Below, piece after piece: positions 1 through 5,980 of a stretch of 9,125 nt of DNA. The translations under genes and the position numbers were made by a program. How positions within the stretch are numbered: the first letter of the stretch is position 1; each line of letters starts with the position of its first letter. The notes under the pieces were generated by a model, which did not search any database, had not been told where the DNA came from, and saw nothing but the letters and a program-made list of their open reading frames with translations. Source of the DNA: Betaproteobacteria bacterium HGW-Betaproteobacteria-2 (lineage in GTDB: Bacteria; Pseudomonadota; Gammaproteobacteria; Burkholderiales; Methylophilaceae); contig PHCM01000041.1 in assembly GCA_002842255.1 (NCBI GenBank), forward strand, positions 1 through 9,125. Reading direction: 5' to 3'.

Positions 1-561
1 GTCGCCGTGATCCTCTCTGCACAAGCCACCGACAAGGGCGTGAATCTGGCGACAGCAAAACTGTTCCCGGTTGCCAATACGCCGGCTGCGATCCTCGCAC
101 TGGGGGTGGAAGGACTGGAGCGCTATATCAAGACCATCGGTCTTTACCGCAGCAAGGCGAAGAATGTGATCGCCATGTGCGAGATGTTGTTGGCACGGCA
201 CGGCGGGCAAGTGCCGGATACGCGGGAAGCCCTGGAGAAATTGCCGGGGGTGGGGCGCAAGACGGCAAATGTCATCCTCAATACGGCATTCGGTCAACCG
301 ACCATTGCCGTCGACACGCATCTGTTCCGGCTGGGTAATCGTACCGGGCTGGCGCCGGGCAAGACACCGCTGGAAGTCGAAAAAAAACTCATGAGGCATG
401 TGCCCAGTGAATATATGCGTGACGCCCATCATCTGCTGATCCTGCATGGGCGCTATGTTTGTCTGGCGCGTAAACCCAAATGTGGGATCTGTGTGATCAA
501 TGATTTATGTGAATTCAAGGGTAAGGAGCTGATGGTGAGTCGTGAGCAGGCGGGAAAATAA
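1..561 (+). CDS. nth: Endonuclease III (DNA glycosylase/AP lyase), 5'-truncated by window edge
   Basis: Base-excision repair enzyme that removes oxidised pyrimidines and nicks abasic sites. The reading frame is open from base 1, and by comparison with E. coli Nth (211 aa) about 33 N-terminal residues lie outside the window, so no start is called; the GTG at 7 is an internal valine. Of the 186 visible residues, the helix-hairpin-helix LPGVGRKTAN is at 81-90 with the catalytic lysine K87. The catalytic aspartate is D105 in AVDTH. The 4Fe-4S cluster loop C-X6-C-X2-C-X5-C is complete at C154, C161, C164 and C170. All key residues are present, so the enzyme should be active. The stop codon is followed after one base by the next gene's ATG, which suggests cotranscription with the FIST gene. 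Identification is very secure. Confidence 0.97.
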   Translation, partial: VAVILSAQATDKGVNLATAKLFPVANTPAAILALGVEGLERYIKTIGLYRSKAKNVIAMCEMLLARHGGQVPDTREALEKLPGVGRKTANVILNTAFGQPTIAVDTHLFRLGNRTGLAPGKTPLEVEKKLMRHVPSEYMRDAHHLLILHGRYVCLARKPKCGICVINDLCEFKGKELMVSREQAGK

Positions 562-562
562 C

Positions 563-1645
563 ATGACAGTAGCGACAGGACTGAGCATCGGCCATGAGGC
601 CACTCCCGAACTTGCCAGCCAGGCAGTGGCGCAGGCCATGGAGCGAGCCAATATCAAGGTGGCGGGTAGTGTCCTGCTCATTCTGACTTCGGAGTTTGCC
701 CGCGACCCGGCGCCTGCGTTAAGGGCTGCGGCGAAGACGGCCAATTGCACCCAGGTTGTCGGATGCTCCGCCACCGGCTTGTTTACGGAGGACGACTGGG
801 TGCTGGATGCGCCAGCCGCTGCCGCCATGGTCTTCCCCGATGGCACGACATTCGAGCAGCCATCGCCAGTGGATGCCAATCAGTTGCTATTGACGCTGGC
901 AGCGCCGAATGCCATCAATACGACCTGGATGACGACACCGGGGATCCGTTTCGGCGGTGTTTCCGGCGATGCGACCGGTCAGGGGCCGTTCTCCGTCTGG
1001 CAGCATGGCAAGGGTGTGGCGCTTGGGCATTGCGAAGCAGCACTGCATGGGGTCAGGGGTGCGGTTGCTGCCGCGCATGGACTGCGGGTGCTGAATATGC
1101 CCAAAGTCGTTACGCAGTTGAGTGGGCATGATTTGTTGCAACTGGACGGCAAGGAGGCCTTGAGTTCGTTGCATCTGGCCAGGGAAGGCTATGAGTCTCT
1201 GCCCATGCATTACATCATGGCCGTTTTTGCGGATTCTGCGGAAGCCATCAGCGAAGGCAATTATCAGATCGCGCCGCTGGTCAGCGGTAACGAAGAAGAC
1301 ATGTCGGTGACACTGGCGAAGCAGTTGAGAACCGGGCAGTTCCACAGTTGGGCGATCCGAGACAAGGAGGCGGCGCTGGCCGATTTGCAACTGACCGCAA
1401 TCAATCTGGAGATCAAGTTGGCCGCGAGGCCGGATTTTGCCATGCTGTTTTCCTGTCTGGGGCGCGGCCCGTATTTCTATGGCGGTATCGATCGCGACCT
1501 GACACTGCTGACGACCAAATTCCCCGGCATGCCGATTATAGGGTTTTATGGCAATGGCGAGATTGCACCGGCCGTCCACGATCATCAGGTCGGCTGTGAA
1601 CTGCTGGAATATTCTGCGGTGCTTGGGCTGTTTTCGCGAGGCTAG
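563..1645 (+). CDS. FIST N/C domain sensory protein
   Basis: A 360-residue protein with the architecture of FIST proteins (FIST_N followed by FIST_C), a family proposed to sense small ligands, perhaps amino acids, in signal transduction. The N domain shows the SVLLILTSEF strand (36-45) and the VVGCSATGLF motif (65-74). The C domain ends with the hallmark FSCLGRG (296-302), a Gly-rich YFYGG (304-308), and MPIIGFYGNGEIAP (323-336). No kinase, GGDEF or methyl-accepting output domain, signal peptide or membrane segment is visible, so it is a stand-alone cytoplasmic ligand-binding module. The ATG at 563 is preceded by AGGCGG at 548-553, nine bases upstream. A GTG at 542 in the same frame, 13 bases after AAGGAG (523-528), would add seven residues and overlap nth. 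The gene lies between nth and a DUF1841 gene with almost no gaps. Its ligand and partner are unknown. Confidence 0.88.
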   Translation: MTVATGLSIGHEATPELASQAVAQAMERANIKVAGSVLLILTSEFARDPAPALRAAAKTANCTQVVGCSATGLFTEDDWVLDAPAAAAMVFPDGTTFEQPSPVDANQLLLTLAAPNAINTTWMTTPGIRFGGVSGDATGQGPFSVWQHGKGVALGHCEAALHGVRGAVAAAHGLRVLNMPKVVTQLSGHDLLQLDGKEALSSLHLAREGYESLPMHYIMAVFADSAEAISEGNYQIAPLVSGNEEDMSVTLAKQLRTGQFHSWAIRDKEAALADLQLTAINLEIKLAARPDFAMLFSCLGRGPYFYGGIDRDLTLLTTKFPGMPIIGFYGNGEIAPAVHDHQVGCELLEYSAVLGLFSRG

Positions 1646-1648
1646 ACG

Positions 1649-2089
1649 ATGGCATTGTTCAACCCGAGCCGCGATCAGGTGCGGCAGTTCTTCTTCGACG
1701 CTTGGGCCAGGTTCCTGGGCAAGCAGCCATTGAGTGATCTGGAGGCGATTGCCCTCGAAGTCATGCAGATGCATCCGGAGTATCATCATGTGCTGAATGC
1801 GCCGGAACGCTATCTCGAGCAGGTCTATTTCCCGGAAATGGGGGAGACCAACCCCTTTCTGCATATGAGCCTGCATCTGTCGATACTGGAGCAGATAGCG
1901 ATCGACCAGCCGCCGGGGATCAAGGCCGGATATCAGGCCCTGCAGCTCAGAATGCAGAATCATCATCAGGCGCAGCATGAACTGATGGATTGTCTGGCTG
2001 AGACCCTGTGGCAAGCGCAGCGGACTCGCAGTGCACCTGATACCGAGACTTATCTGGCGCTGATTCGGCAGAAAGCGGCGATTGCCTGA
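1649..2089 (+). CDS. DUF1841 family protein
   Basis: A 146-residue protein of the DUF1841 family, which is widespread in beta- and gammaproteobacteria and has no known function. Typical features are the N-terminal FNPSRDQVRQFFFDAW (residues 4-19), the central HPEYHHVL, the strongly conserved TNPFLHMSLHL, then IDQPPGI, and the C-terminal CLAETLWQAQR. The protein is rich in His and acidic residues and predicted mostly helical, with no signal peptide or membrane segment. The ATG follows GAGG (1638-1641) at seven bases and lies three bases after the FIST stop codon, so it is almost certainly translated from the same transcript as nth and the FIST gene. Family assignment is from recognised sequence motifs. 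I know of no experimentally assigned role. Confidence 0.9.
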   Translation: MALFNPSRDQVRQFFFDAWARFLGKQPLSDLEAIALEVMQMHPEYHHVLNAPERYLEQVYFPEMGETNPFLHMSLHLSILEQIAIDQPPGIKAGYQALQLRMQNHHQAQHELMDCLAETLWQAQRTRSAPDTETYLALIRQKAAIA

Positions 2090-2161
2090 TTTGCCATGTG
2101 TCTTTATTCTAATTAACCATCGCAGCTTACATCATTCGCCTGTTCCGGAGTCTGTAACAAA
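2090..2161 (+). promoter_or_regulatory. Upstream region of the ECF sigma gene
   Basis: This 72-base gap is more AT-rich than the flanking genes. It is the only place for a promoter of the sigma/anti-sigma/hvf cassette. It contains TTCCGGAGTC at 2143-2152, which is repeated exactly upstream of hvfA, followed in both places by NNTAAC. Here the GGAG inside it (2147-2150) may double as ribosome binding site, 11 bases before the ATG. No clear -35/-10 pair of the housekeeping type and no terminator hairpin for the preceding DUF1841 gene were found. Confidence 0.4.
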
Positions 2162-2722
2162 ATGAGCAATCAAACCCCACATGACTGGCTGAATGAGCAT
2201 GGTGATTACCTGTATCGGTTTGCGCTCGCCCGCTTGAGGGATACCCATCTGGCGGAGGATGCGGTGCAGGAGACCCTGCTGGCGGCTATCCAGAGTCAGA
2301 CCTATGAAGGCAAGTCTGCACCCAGAACCTGGCTGACCGGTATCCTCAAACACAAAATCATCGATTTGATACGAAAACAGAGCCGCGAAAAGCCAAGCGA
2401 GGATTTATCACAAACTGTGGCGGATGAAGGTGTCGTCGATGAGTTCTTTAATGAAAGCGGGCATTGGGCAGACAGGCCGCAGGCATGGGCAGCGCCGGAT
2501 GATGAACTGGAACAGAAACAGTTTCTGGTGATATTGCAGAACTGCATGGACAGGCTACCGAAAAAACTGTCCCGTCTTTTTCTCATGCGCGATATTTTTG
2601 AGGACGATAACCAGGCAATTTGTAAGGAACTGGAAATCAGCCCGACCAATGCCTGGGTCATGTTGTATCGAGCACGCATGGGTTTGAGGAAATGTCTCGA
2701 ACTGCACTGGCTGGAAACTTGA
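2162..2722 (+). CDS. ECF-type RNA polymerase sigma factor of the hvf cassette
   Basis: A 186-residue sigma-70 family factor of the extracytoplasmic function type, containing only regions 2 and 4. Region 2 spans about 11-77: HGDYLYRFALARLRD, then the core-binding LAEDAVQETLLAA (30-42), then APRTWLTGILKHKIIDLIRK (53-72), which would read the -10 element. Region 4 spans about 125-182: the turn MDRLPKKLSRLFLMRDIFE, then the helix-turn-helix NQAICKELEISPTNAWVMLYRARMGLRKCL. An acidic linker (about 80-120) joins the two. It resembles the sigma factors paired with small zinc anti-sigma proteins such as Neisseria MseR. The next gene encodes such an anti-sigma factor, and precursor and RiPP enzyme genes follow, so its main target is probably this cassette. 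It is a different subgroup from the RpoE at 7816. The start agrees with the conserved N-terminal motif; its SD is weak. Confidence 0.92.
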   Translation: MSNQTPHDWLNEHGDYLYRFALARLRDTHLAEDAVQETLLAAIQSQTYEGKSAPRTWLTGILKHKIIDLIRKQSREKPSEDLSQTVADEGVVDEFFNESGHWADRPQAWAAPDDELEQKQFLVILQNCMDRLPKKLSRLFLMRDIFEDDNQAICKELEISPTNAWVMLYRARMGLRKCLELHWLET

Positions 2723-2795
2723 ACGTGGGCAAATTGAAGTTGGGCGAAACCAAGTTGAATGAAACGAATCTACTTGTAGCAGAAGGTGAAGAGCT

Positions 2796-3065
2796 ATGTT
2801 GACCTGCAAGCAGGCCAGTGAGCTCGTTTCACAGTCACTCGATCGCTCTCTGACGAGAAGCGAGCGATGGTCTTTGAGGTTTCATCTGCTGATTTGTGTC
2901 GCCTGTGCACGTTTCAACCGGCAGTTGGCTTCGATACAGGCGGTCATGAATAAATGGCTTTCTGATACCGAGCGCAATGAGCATTTGCAGTTGCCCCTGC
3001 AGGCAAAGTTACGCATGTCCCAGGCACTTGAGTCTGAAATTGCAGCATCCAGACACAGGCCATAG
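2796..3065 (+). CDS. Small soluble zinc-binding anti-sigma factor (ZAS type)
   Basis: An 89-residue protein with the zinc-binding anti-sigma signature H-X3-C-X2-C at H30, C34 and C37, plus C4 in the opening MLTCKQASELVSQSLD, as in zf-HC2 proteins such as RsrA, ChrR and Neisseria MseR. No hydrophobic transmembrane segment follows the zinc motif, so it should act in the cytoplasm. It would hold the upstream sigma factor inactive until the zinc/thiol site is disturbed by oxidation or a thiophilic metal. The start at 2796 follows AAGGTG (about 2783-2788). It sits 73 bases after the sigma gene and 61 bases before hvfA. Family assignment follows motif, size and position; the actual trigger (copper, hypochlorite, sulphur species) is inference. 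The basic C-terminal half (50-89) has no recognised domain. Confidence 0.82.
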   Translation: MLTCKQASELVSQSLDRSLTRSERWSLRFHLLICVACARFNRQLASIQAVMNKWLSDTERNEHLQLPLQAKLRMSQALESEIAASRHRP

Positions 3066-3079
3066 TTGTAGTTGGTTTA

Positions 3080-3104
3080 TCCGGAATTTTCCGGAGTCAT
3101 TAAC
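3080..3104 (+). promoter_or_regulatory. Palindrome plus motif shared with the sigma gene, upstream of hvfA
   Basis: TCCGGAA-TT-TTCCGGA (3080-3095) is a perfect 7-bp inverted repeat with a 2-bp spacer. Its right arm is the start of TTCCGGAGTCNNTAAC (3089-3104), which also occurs at 2143-2158 before the ECF sigma gene. Here the motif is about 23 bases before the hvfA ATG and separate from the real ribosome binding site, so it is not simply an SD. It could be part of an ECF promoter or an operator. No run of T follows, so it does not look like a terminator. Confidence 0.45.
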
Positions 3105-3126
3105 TGTTACATCAAGGAGATTCAAC

Positions 3127-3453
3127 ATGAAAGTATCCAAATCCACACTGGCGCTGGTTGTTGGCGGCGCATTTACTGCCTCAATTGCCGCAACTTCCGT
3201 CGTGGCCGCTGAAAACCCGTTTGCCCTCAAGTCATTGGCTTCTGGCTACATGGTGGCTGAACATCATGGCGAAAAAGGCGCAGAAGGTAAATGCGGCGCA
3301 GGCAAATGTGGTTCGGAAATGAAGTCAGAGAAGAAGACTGAAGCTGAAGGCAAGTGTGGCACCGGCAAGTGCGGTTCGGAAATGAAATCCGATAAGAAGA
3401 CCGAAGCTGAAGGTAAATGTGGCACCGGCAAGTGCGGTGCCGAAAAGAAATAA
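3127..3453 (+). CDS. hvfA: HvfA/bufferin-like secreted RiPP precursor with EGKCG repeats
   Basis: A 108-residue precursor. Residues 1-28 form a Sec signal peptide (KVSK, then a hydrophobic LALVVGG...SVVAA core, cleavage likely after A28). A short leader-like part (29-52) follows, then three 21-residue repeats starting at E53, E74 and E95, the last one truncated. Each repeat holds two Cys units: C56/C61, C77/C82 and C98/C103. The first of each pair is in EGKCG, the second in AGKCG or TGKCG; the spacers are Lys/Glu-rich. In Haemophilus HvfA, cysteines in EGKCG motifs are converted to oxazolone/thioamide pairs that bind copper, and bufferins carry related Cys-derived rings; the same is inferred here. 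The start is set by AAGGAGA (3115-3120, seven bases before ATG) and the signal peptide. A longer in-frame opening from 2977 overlaps the anti-sigma gene and is unlikely. The modifying enzyme gene follows directly. Confidence 0.88.
   Translation: MKVSKSTLALVVGGAFTASIAATSVVAAENPFALKSLASGYMVAEHHGEKGAEGKCGAGKCGSEMKSEKKTEAEGKCGTGKCGSEMKSDKKTEAEGKCGTGKCGAEKK
3283..3450 (+). repeat. 63-bp tandem coding repeats in hvfA
   Basis: Two full copies (3283-3345, 3346-3408) and a 42-base partial copy (3409-3450), in frame with hvfA, each encoding EGKCGxGKCG plus a charged spacer. Copies 1 and 2 differ largely at synonymous sites in the Cys motifs. Copies 2 and 3 share an identical 21-base block over the CGTGKCG part. 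The pattern suggests duplication followed by selection on the peptide. Confidence 0.9.
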
Positions 3454-3469
3454 TCATTCCTGAATGATT
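3452..3469 (+). promoter_or_regulatory. Hairpin covering hvfA stop and hvfB start
   Basis: AATCATTC-CT-GAATGATT is a perfect 8-bp inverted repeat, best drawn as a 7-bp stem with a CCTG loop. It includes the last two bases of the hvfA TAA and the whole ATG of hvfB (3464-3466). With no clear Shine-Dalgarno before hvfB, folding should hide the hvfB start until a ribosome finishing hvfA opens it. There is no following T-run, so it is not an intrinsic terminator. Confidence 0.6.
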
Positions 3470-4363
3470 GAGTCGGGAAACATTCGAGGCGCTGGTCTGG
3501 GGCTTAAGCGCGAGCTTATTCCCCAGATTCAGGCTGCTTATGGCGAAAGCCTGATAGCCTCGATTGATTTTCTTGAAATTGCACCGGAAAACTGGATAGC
3601 GGCAGGCGGCAAATCAGCCAGGCAACTTGCATGGTTTGCCGAGCGCTATCCCCTCGTTTGTCATGGTTTGTCGCTTTCCCTGGGTGGGCCGGATCCGTTG
3701 AATGTGGATTTCCTCAAGCGCGTTAAAACCTTTCTTGATACACACCATATTCCACTCTATACCGAGCACCTGAGCTATTGCTCGGATGGAGGTTATCTGT
3801 ACGATTTGCTGCCCATCCCGTTCACGCAGGAAGCCGTTCGTTACGTATCGGCACGCATCCGGCAGACACAGGATATTCTTGGACGCCGCATCGCAGTCGA
3901 GAATGCCTCTTTCTATGTGGCAGCGCCCATATCGGAAATGGATGAGCTGAGTTTCATCCGTGCCGTGCTGGAGGAGGCGGACTGTGATTTGCATCTCGAT
4001 ATCAACAATATCTATGTCAACAGTGTGAACTTCGGTTACGACCCGCACGAATTCCTGCGCGGCATTCCCGGTGAACGCATCGTTTATGCCCATGTTGCCG
4101 GGCATGATCAGCAGGCGCCTGACCTGATTATCGACACGCATGGCCAGGATGTGATTGACCCGGTTTGGGCATTACTGCAGGAAGCTTATGCGCTTTTCGG
4201 CAGTTTCCCGACCCTGCTGGAACGTGATGTGAATATCCCGCCGCTGCAAGACCTGATGCGTGAAGTTGACATGATTGCCCGCTTGCAGAAAAACAGCCAG
4301 GTTCAGGCTAAAGAATCAATTCCTTTGACACAACGCCCATCCTTGGTGGCCGCCGCAACATGA
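3464..4363 (+). CDS. hvfB: DUF692 multinuclear non-heme iron oxidative enzyme (MNIO), HvfB/BufB-like
   Basis: A 299-residue TIM-barrel enzyme of the DUF692/MNIO family (MbnB, TglH, BufB, HvfB). These enzymes use two or three irons and oxygen to oxidise cysteines of a peptide substrate. Candidate iron ligands and active-site residues lie in order: [10 protein letters not shown] (E38, E42), [11 protein letters not shown] (H67), YTEHLSYC (H102), AVENASFY (E146), [12 protein letters not shown] (D179, N181, N182), YAHVAGH (H210, H214), DTHGQDVID (D224, H226) and LLERD (E253). None of the typical motifs is missing. The last 25 or so residues form a poorly conserved tail. The start lies only 10 bases after the hvfA stop with no obvious SD, which suggests translational coupling. 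The stop overlaps the next start as ATGA. The substrate is inferred to be the HvfA-like peptide next door; the exact product chemistry cannot be read from sequence. Confidence 0.93.
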   Translation: MIESGNIRGAGLGLKRELIPQIQAAYGESLIASIDFLEIAPENWIAAGGKSARQLAWFAERYPLVCHGLSLSLGGPDPLNVDFLKRVKTFLDTHHIPLYTEHLSYCSDGGYLYDLLPIPFTQEAVRYVSARIRQTQDILGRRIAVENASFYVAAPISEMDELSFIRAVLEEADCDLHLDINNIYVNSVNFGYDPHEFLRGIPGERIVYAHVAGHDQQAPDLIIDTHGQDVIDPVWALLQEAYALFGSFPTLLERDVNIPPLQDLMREVDMIARLQKNSQVQAKESIPLTQRPSLVAAAT

Positions 4364-5139
4364 CAGCGCCGACTGATTTACCTGCGTTCCAGCAGTATCA
4401 ATTGCAGTTCACCGGCCACATCCGTGACCCGAAAAACATCACGAAGCCGGCACGGGTCGCTGCCAACCGTATGCGGGTCTACCGGGAAATCGTCTATAAC
4501 AATCTCGAATCTTCATTGGCAGGGTGTTTCCCGGTGTGCAAGAAGGTGCTGGGTAAACGCCTGTGGCACAAGCTGGTACGTGGCTTTTTTGCCCATCACC
4601 AGTCGCACAGTCCACTGTTCAGGCAGATTCCTGAAGAGTTTCTGGCTTTTCTTGGCCGGGCTCATCAGTTTGCGGATATTCCACAATTACCTGGCTATTT
4701 GAATAATCTTGCCCATTACGAATGGATCGAGCTAGCCGTTTCGGCGGCAGAACCGGATAACGACTGGAGCCGCATTGATGTCCATGGCGACCTGCTGACC
4801 GGCATGCCTGTGCTGGCTACCGCCATGGCGCTGTTGAGTTACGATTATCCGGTGCAGGTCATTTCGCCACGCTTCAAACCTAAACAGCCCCTGCAGCAGG
4901 CAGTCAACCTGCTCGTGTTCAGGGATGCGGATGACCAGGTGCGCTTTATCGAGCTCAATGCGCTGACTGCCCGCCTGCTCAGCCTGTTGCAAGCACATGA
5001 CCTGACCGGCCGTCAGGCACTGCAGCAGATCGCAGAGGAAATCAGGCATCCGGATCCTGTGGCGATGATGGAATTCGGCCGGGCAGTGCTGGAAGACCTG
5101 AGGCAGCAAGGTGTGATACTCGGTGTGTTTGACGACTGA
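4360..5139 (+). CDS. hvfC: DUF2063 RiPP partner protein, HvfC/BufC-like
   Basis: A 259-residue protein with an N-terminal DUF2063 domain (about 8-100), recognisable by [15 protein letters not shown], the [29 protein letters not shown] stretch split around R38-G65, and the [23 protein letters not shown] region. The C-terminal part (about 180-259, [25 protein letters not shown] onward) looks like the winged-helix, RRE-like domain that such partners use to grip precursor peptides. Proteins of this family form an obligate complex with the DUF692 oxidase. Its ATG overlaps the hvfB stop by four bases, the usual coupling of the two subunits. No signal peptide is present, so modification would occur in the cytoplasm before export of the precursor. 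Family assignment is strong; the RRE-like reading of the C-terminus is inference. Confidence 0.9.
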   Translation: MTAPTDLPAFQQYQLQFTGHIRDPKNITKPARVAANRMRVYREIVYNNLESSLAGCFPVCKKVLGKRLWHKLVRGFFAHHQSHSPLFRQIPEEFLAFLGRAHQFADIPQLPGYLNNLAHYEWIELAVSAAEPDNDWSRIDVHGDLLTGMPVLATAMALLSYDYPVQVISPRFKPKQPLQQAVNLLVFRDADDQVRFIELNALTARLLSLLQAHDLTGRQALQQIAEEIRHPDPVAMMEFGRAVLEDLRQQGVILGVFDD

Positions 5140-5188
5140 GTCATCGGCTTTCGTATTAAATCAACTGACAGGTAACCAAGGAAACCGG

Positions 5189-5959
5189 ATGATCTGGCAG
5201 GCTTTCAGGGAGTGGCGCCAAAATCGAATTCTGCGGCGTCATGCCTTGCCGACGGATGCATGGGAATCCACTATCGCAGCCTTGCCCTTGATGAAGGGCT
5301 TGTCGCCGGATGAGCTGAGACGCCTGCGTGAACTGACGACCCTGTTTCTATACCACAAGGACGCGACTGCCGCTGCCGGACACCATCTGCAGGAGGATGT
5401 TCGGCTGAAGATAGCGGCACAGGCCTGTCTGCCGATATTGAATCTGGGGCTGGATTATTATGCCGGCTGGGTCTCGGTGATCGTCTATCCGAATAAATTC
5501 GTGCCGGAACACCGCTATATGGATGAAGCTGGTGTGGTACATGTCACGCGCGACATCATGATAGGGGAGTCCTGGGAGCGTGGCCCGGTGATTCTGTCAG
5601 CTGCCGATGCGGAGCGTTCGGGCAATCTCGATGGCGTCAATGTGGTGATTCACGAGTTCGCGCACAAGCTGGACATGTTGAACGGTCGGGCGGATGGCTA
5701 TCCGCCACTGCATCGCGGCATGTCTTCCGCTGCCTGGTCGCAGGCTTTCAGCCGGGCATATGAGGATTTTTGCAACAAGGTGCACGCCGGTATGGAGACT
5801 GCTATCGATCCTTATGCGGCGGAAAATCCTGCCGAATTCTTCGCGGTGCTAAGCGAGGTGTTTTTCGAAACGCCGAAGGTGCTGTTGCAGCAATATCCGG
5901 AAGTTTACCGGCAATTAGCCGGCTTTTACCGGCAGGATCCCGCCACGCGTTTGTGCTGA
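5189..5959 (+). CDS. mtfA: MtfA-type zinc-dependent peptidase (M90 family)
   Basis: A 256-residue cytoplasmic metallopeptidase close in size to E. coli MtfA (265 aa), which binds the repressor Mlc and has aminopeptidase-type activity. The zinc motif HEFAHKLDMLNG is at 155-166 (H155, E156, H159). The third ligand glutamate is E216 in the downstream ENPAEFFAVLSEVFFE. The family features LDYYAGWVSVIVYPNKF (88-104) and GPVILSAADA are also present. The start at 5189 is supported by AAGGA (5178-5182) six bases upstream; an in-frame ATG at 5123 would overlap hvfC and is less likely. It lies 49 bases after hvfC on the same strand, so readthrough from the cassette is possible, but mtfA is widespread without hvf genes. 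It converges on nadB with a 21-base gap. Confidence 0.93.
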   Translation: MIWQAFREWRQNRILRRHALPTDAWESTIAALPLMKGLSPDELRRLRELTTLFLYHKDATAAAGHHLQEDVRLKIAAQACLPILNLGLDYYAGWVSVIVYPNKFVPEHRYMDEAGVVHVTRDIMIGESWERGPVILSAADAERSGNLDGVNVVIHEFAHKLDMLNGRADGYPPLHRGMSSAAWSQAFSRAYEDFCNKVHAGMETAIDPYAAENPAEFFAVLSEVFFETPKVLLQQYPEVYRQLAGFYRQDPATRLC

Positions 5960-5980
5960 CGGGGTGCCGGCATGTCAGTT

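Noticed and set aside
887..2014. Long minus-strand open frame (375 codons) opposite the FIST and DUF1841 genes
   Set aside because: It has no recognisable domain, crosses two well-supported plus-strand genes and is Gln/Arg/His-rich as expected of an antisense shadow.
2977..3126. Upstream extension of hvfA starting at 2977
   Set aside because: It overlaps the anti-sigma gene, would bury the signal peptide inside the protein, and the strong SD at 3115-3120 serves the ATG at 3127.
3283..3450. Short tandem repeats as a possible CRISPR-like or satellite array
   Set aside because: The 63-base period is in frame, encodes a conserved Cys motif and lacks unique spacers; it is a coding repeat.
5956..5978. 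CTGAC...GTCAG inverted repeat between mtfA and nadB as a bidirectional terminator
   Set aside because: The stem is only five pairs with a 13-base interior and there is no T-run on either side.
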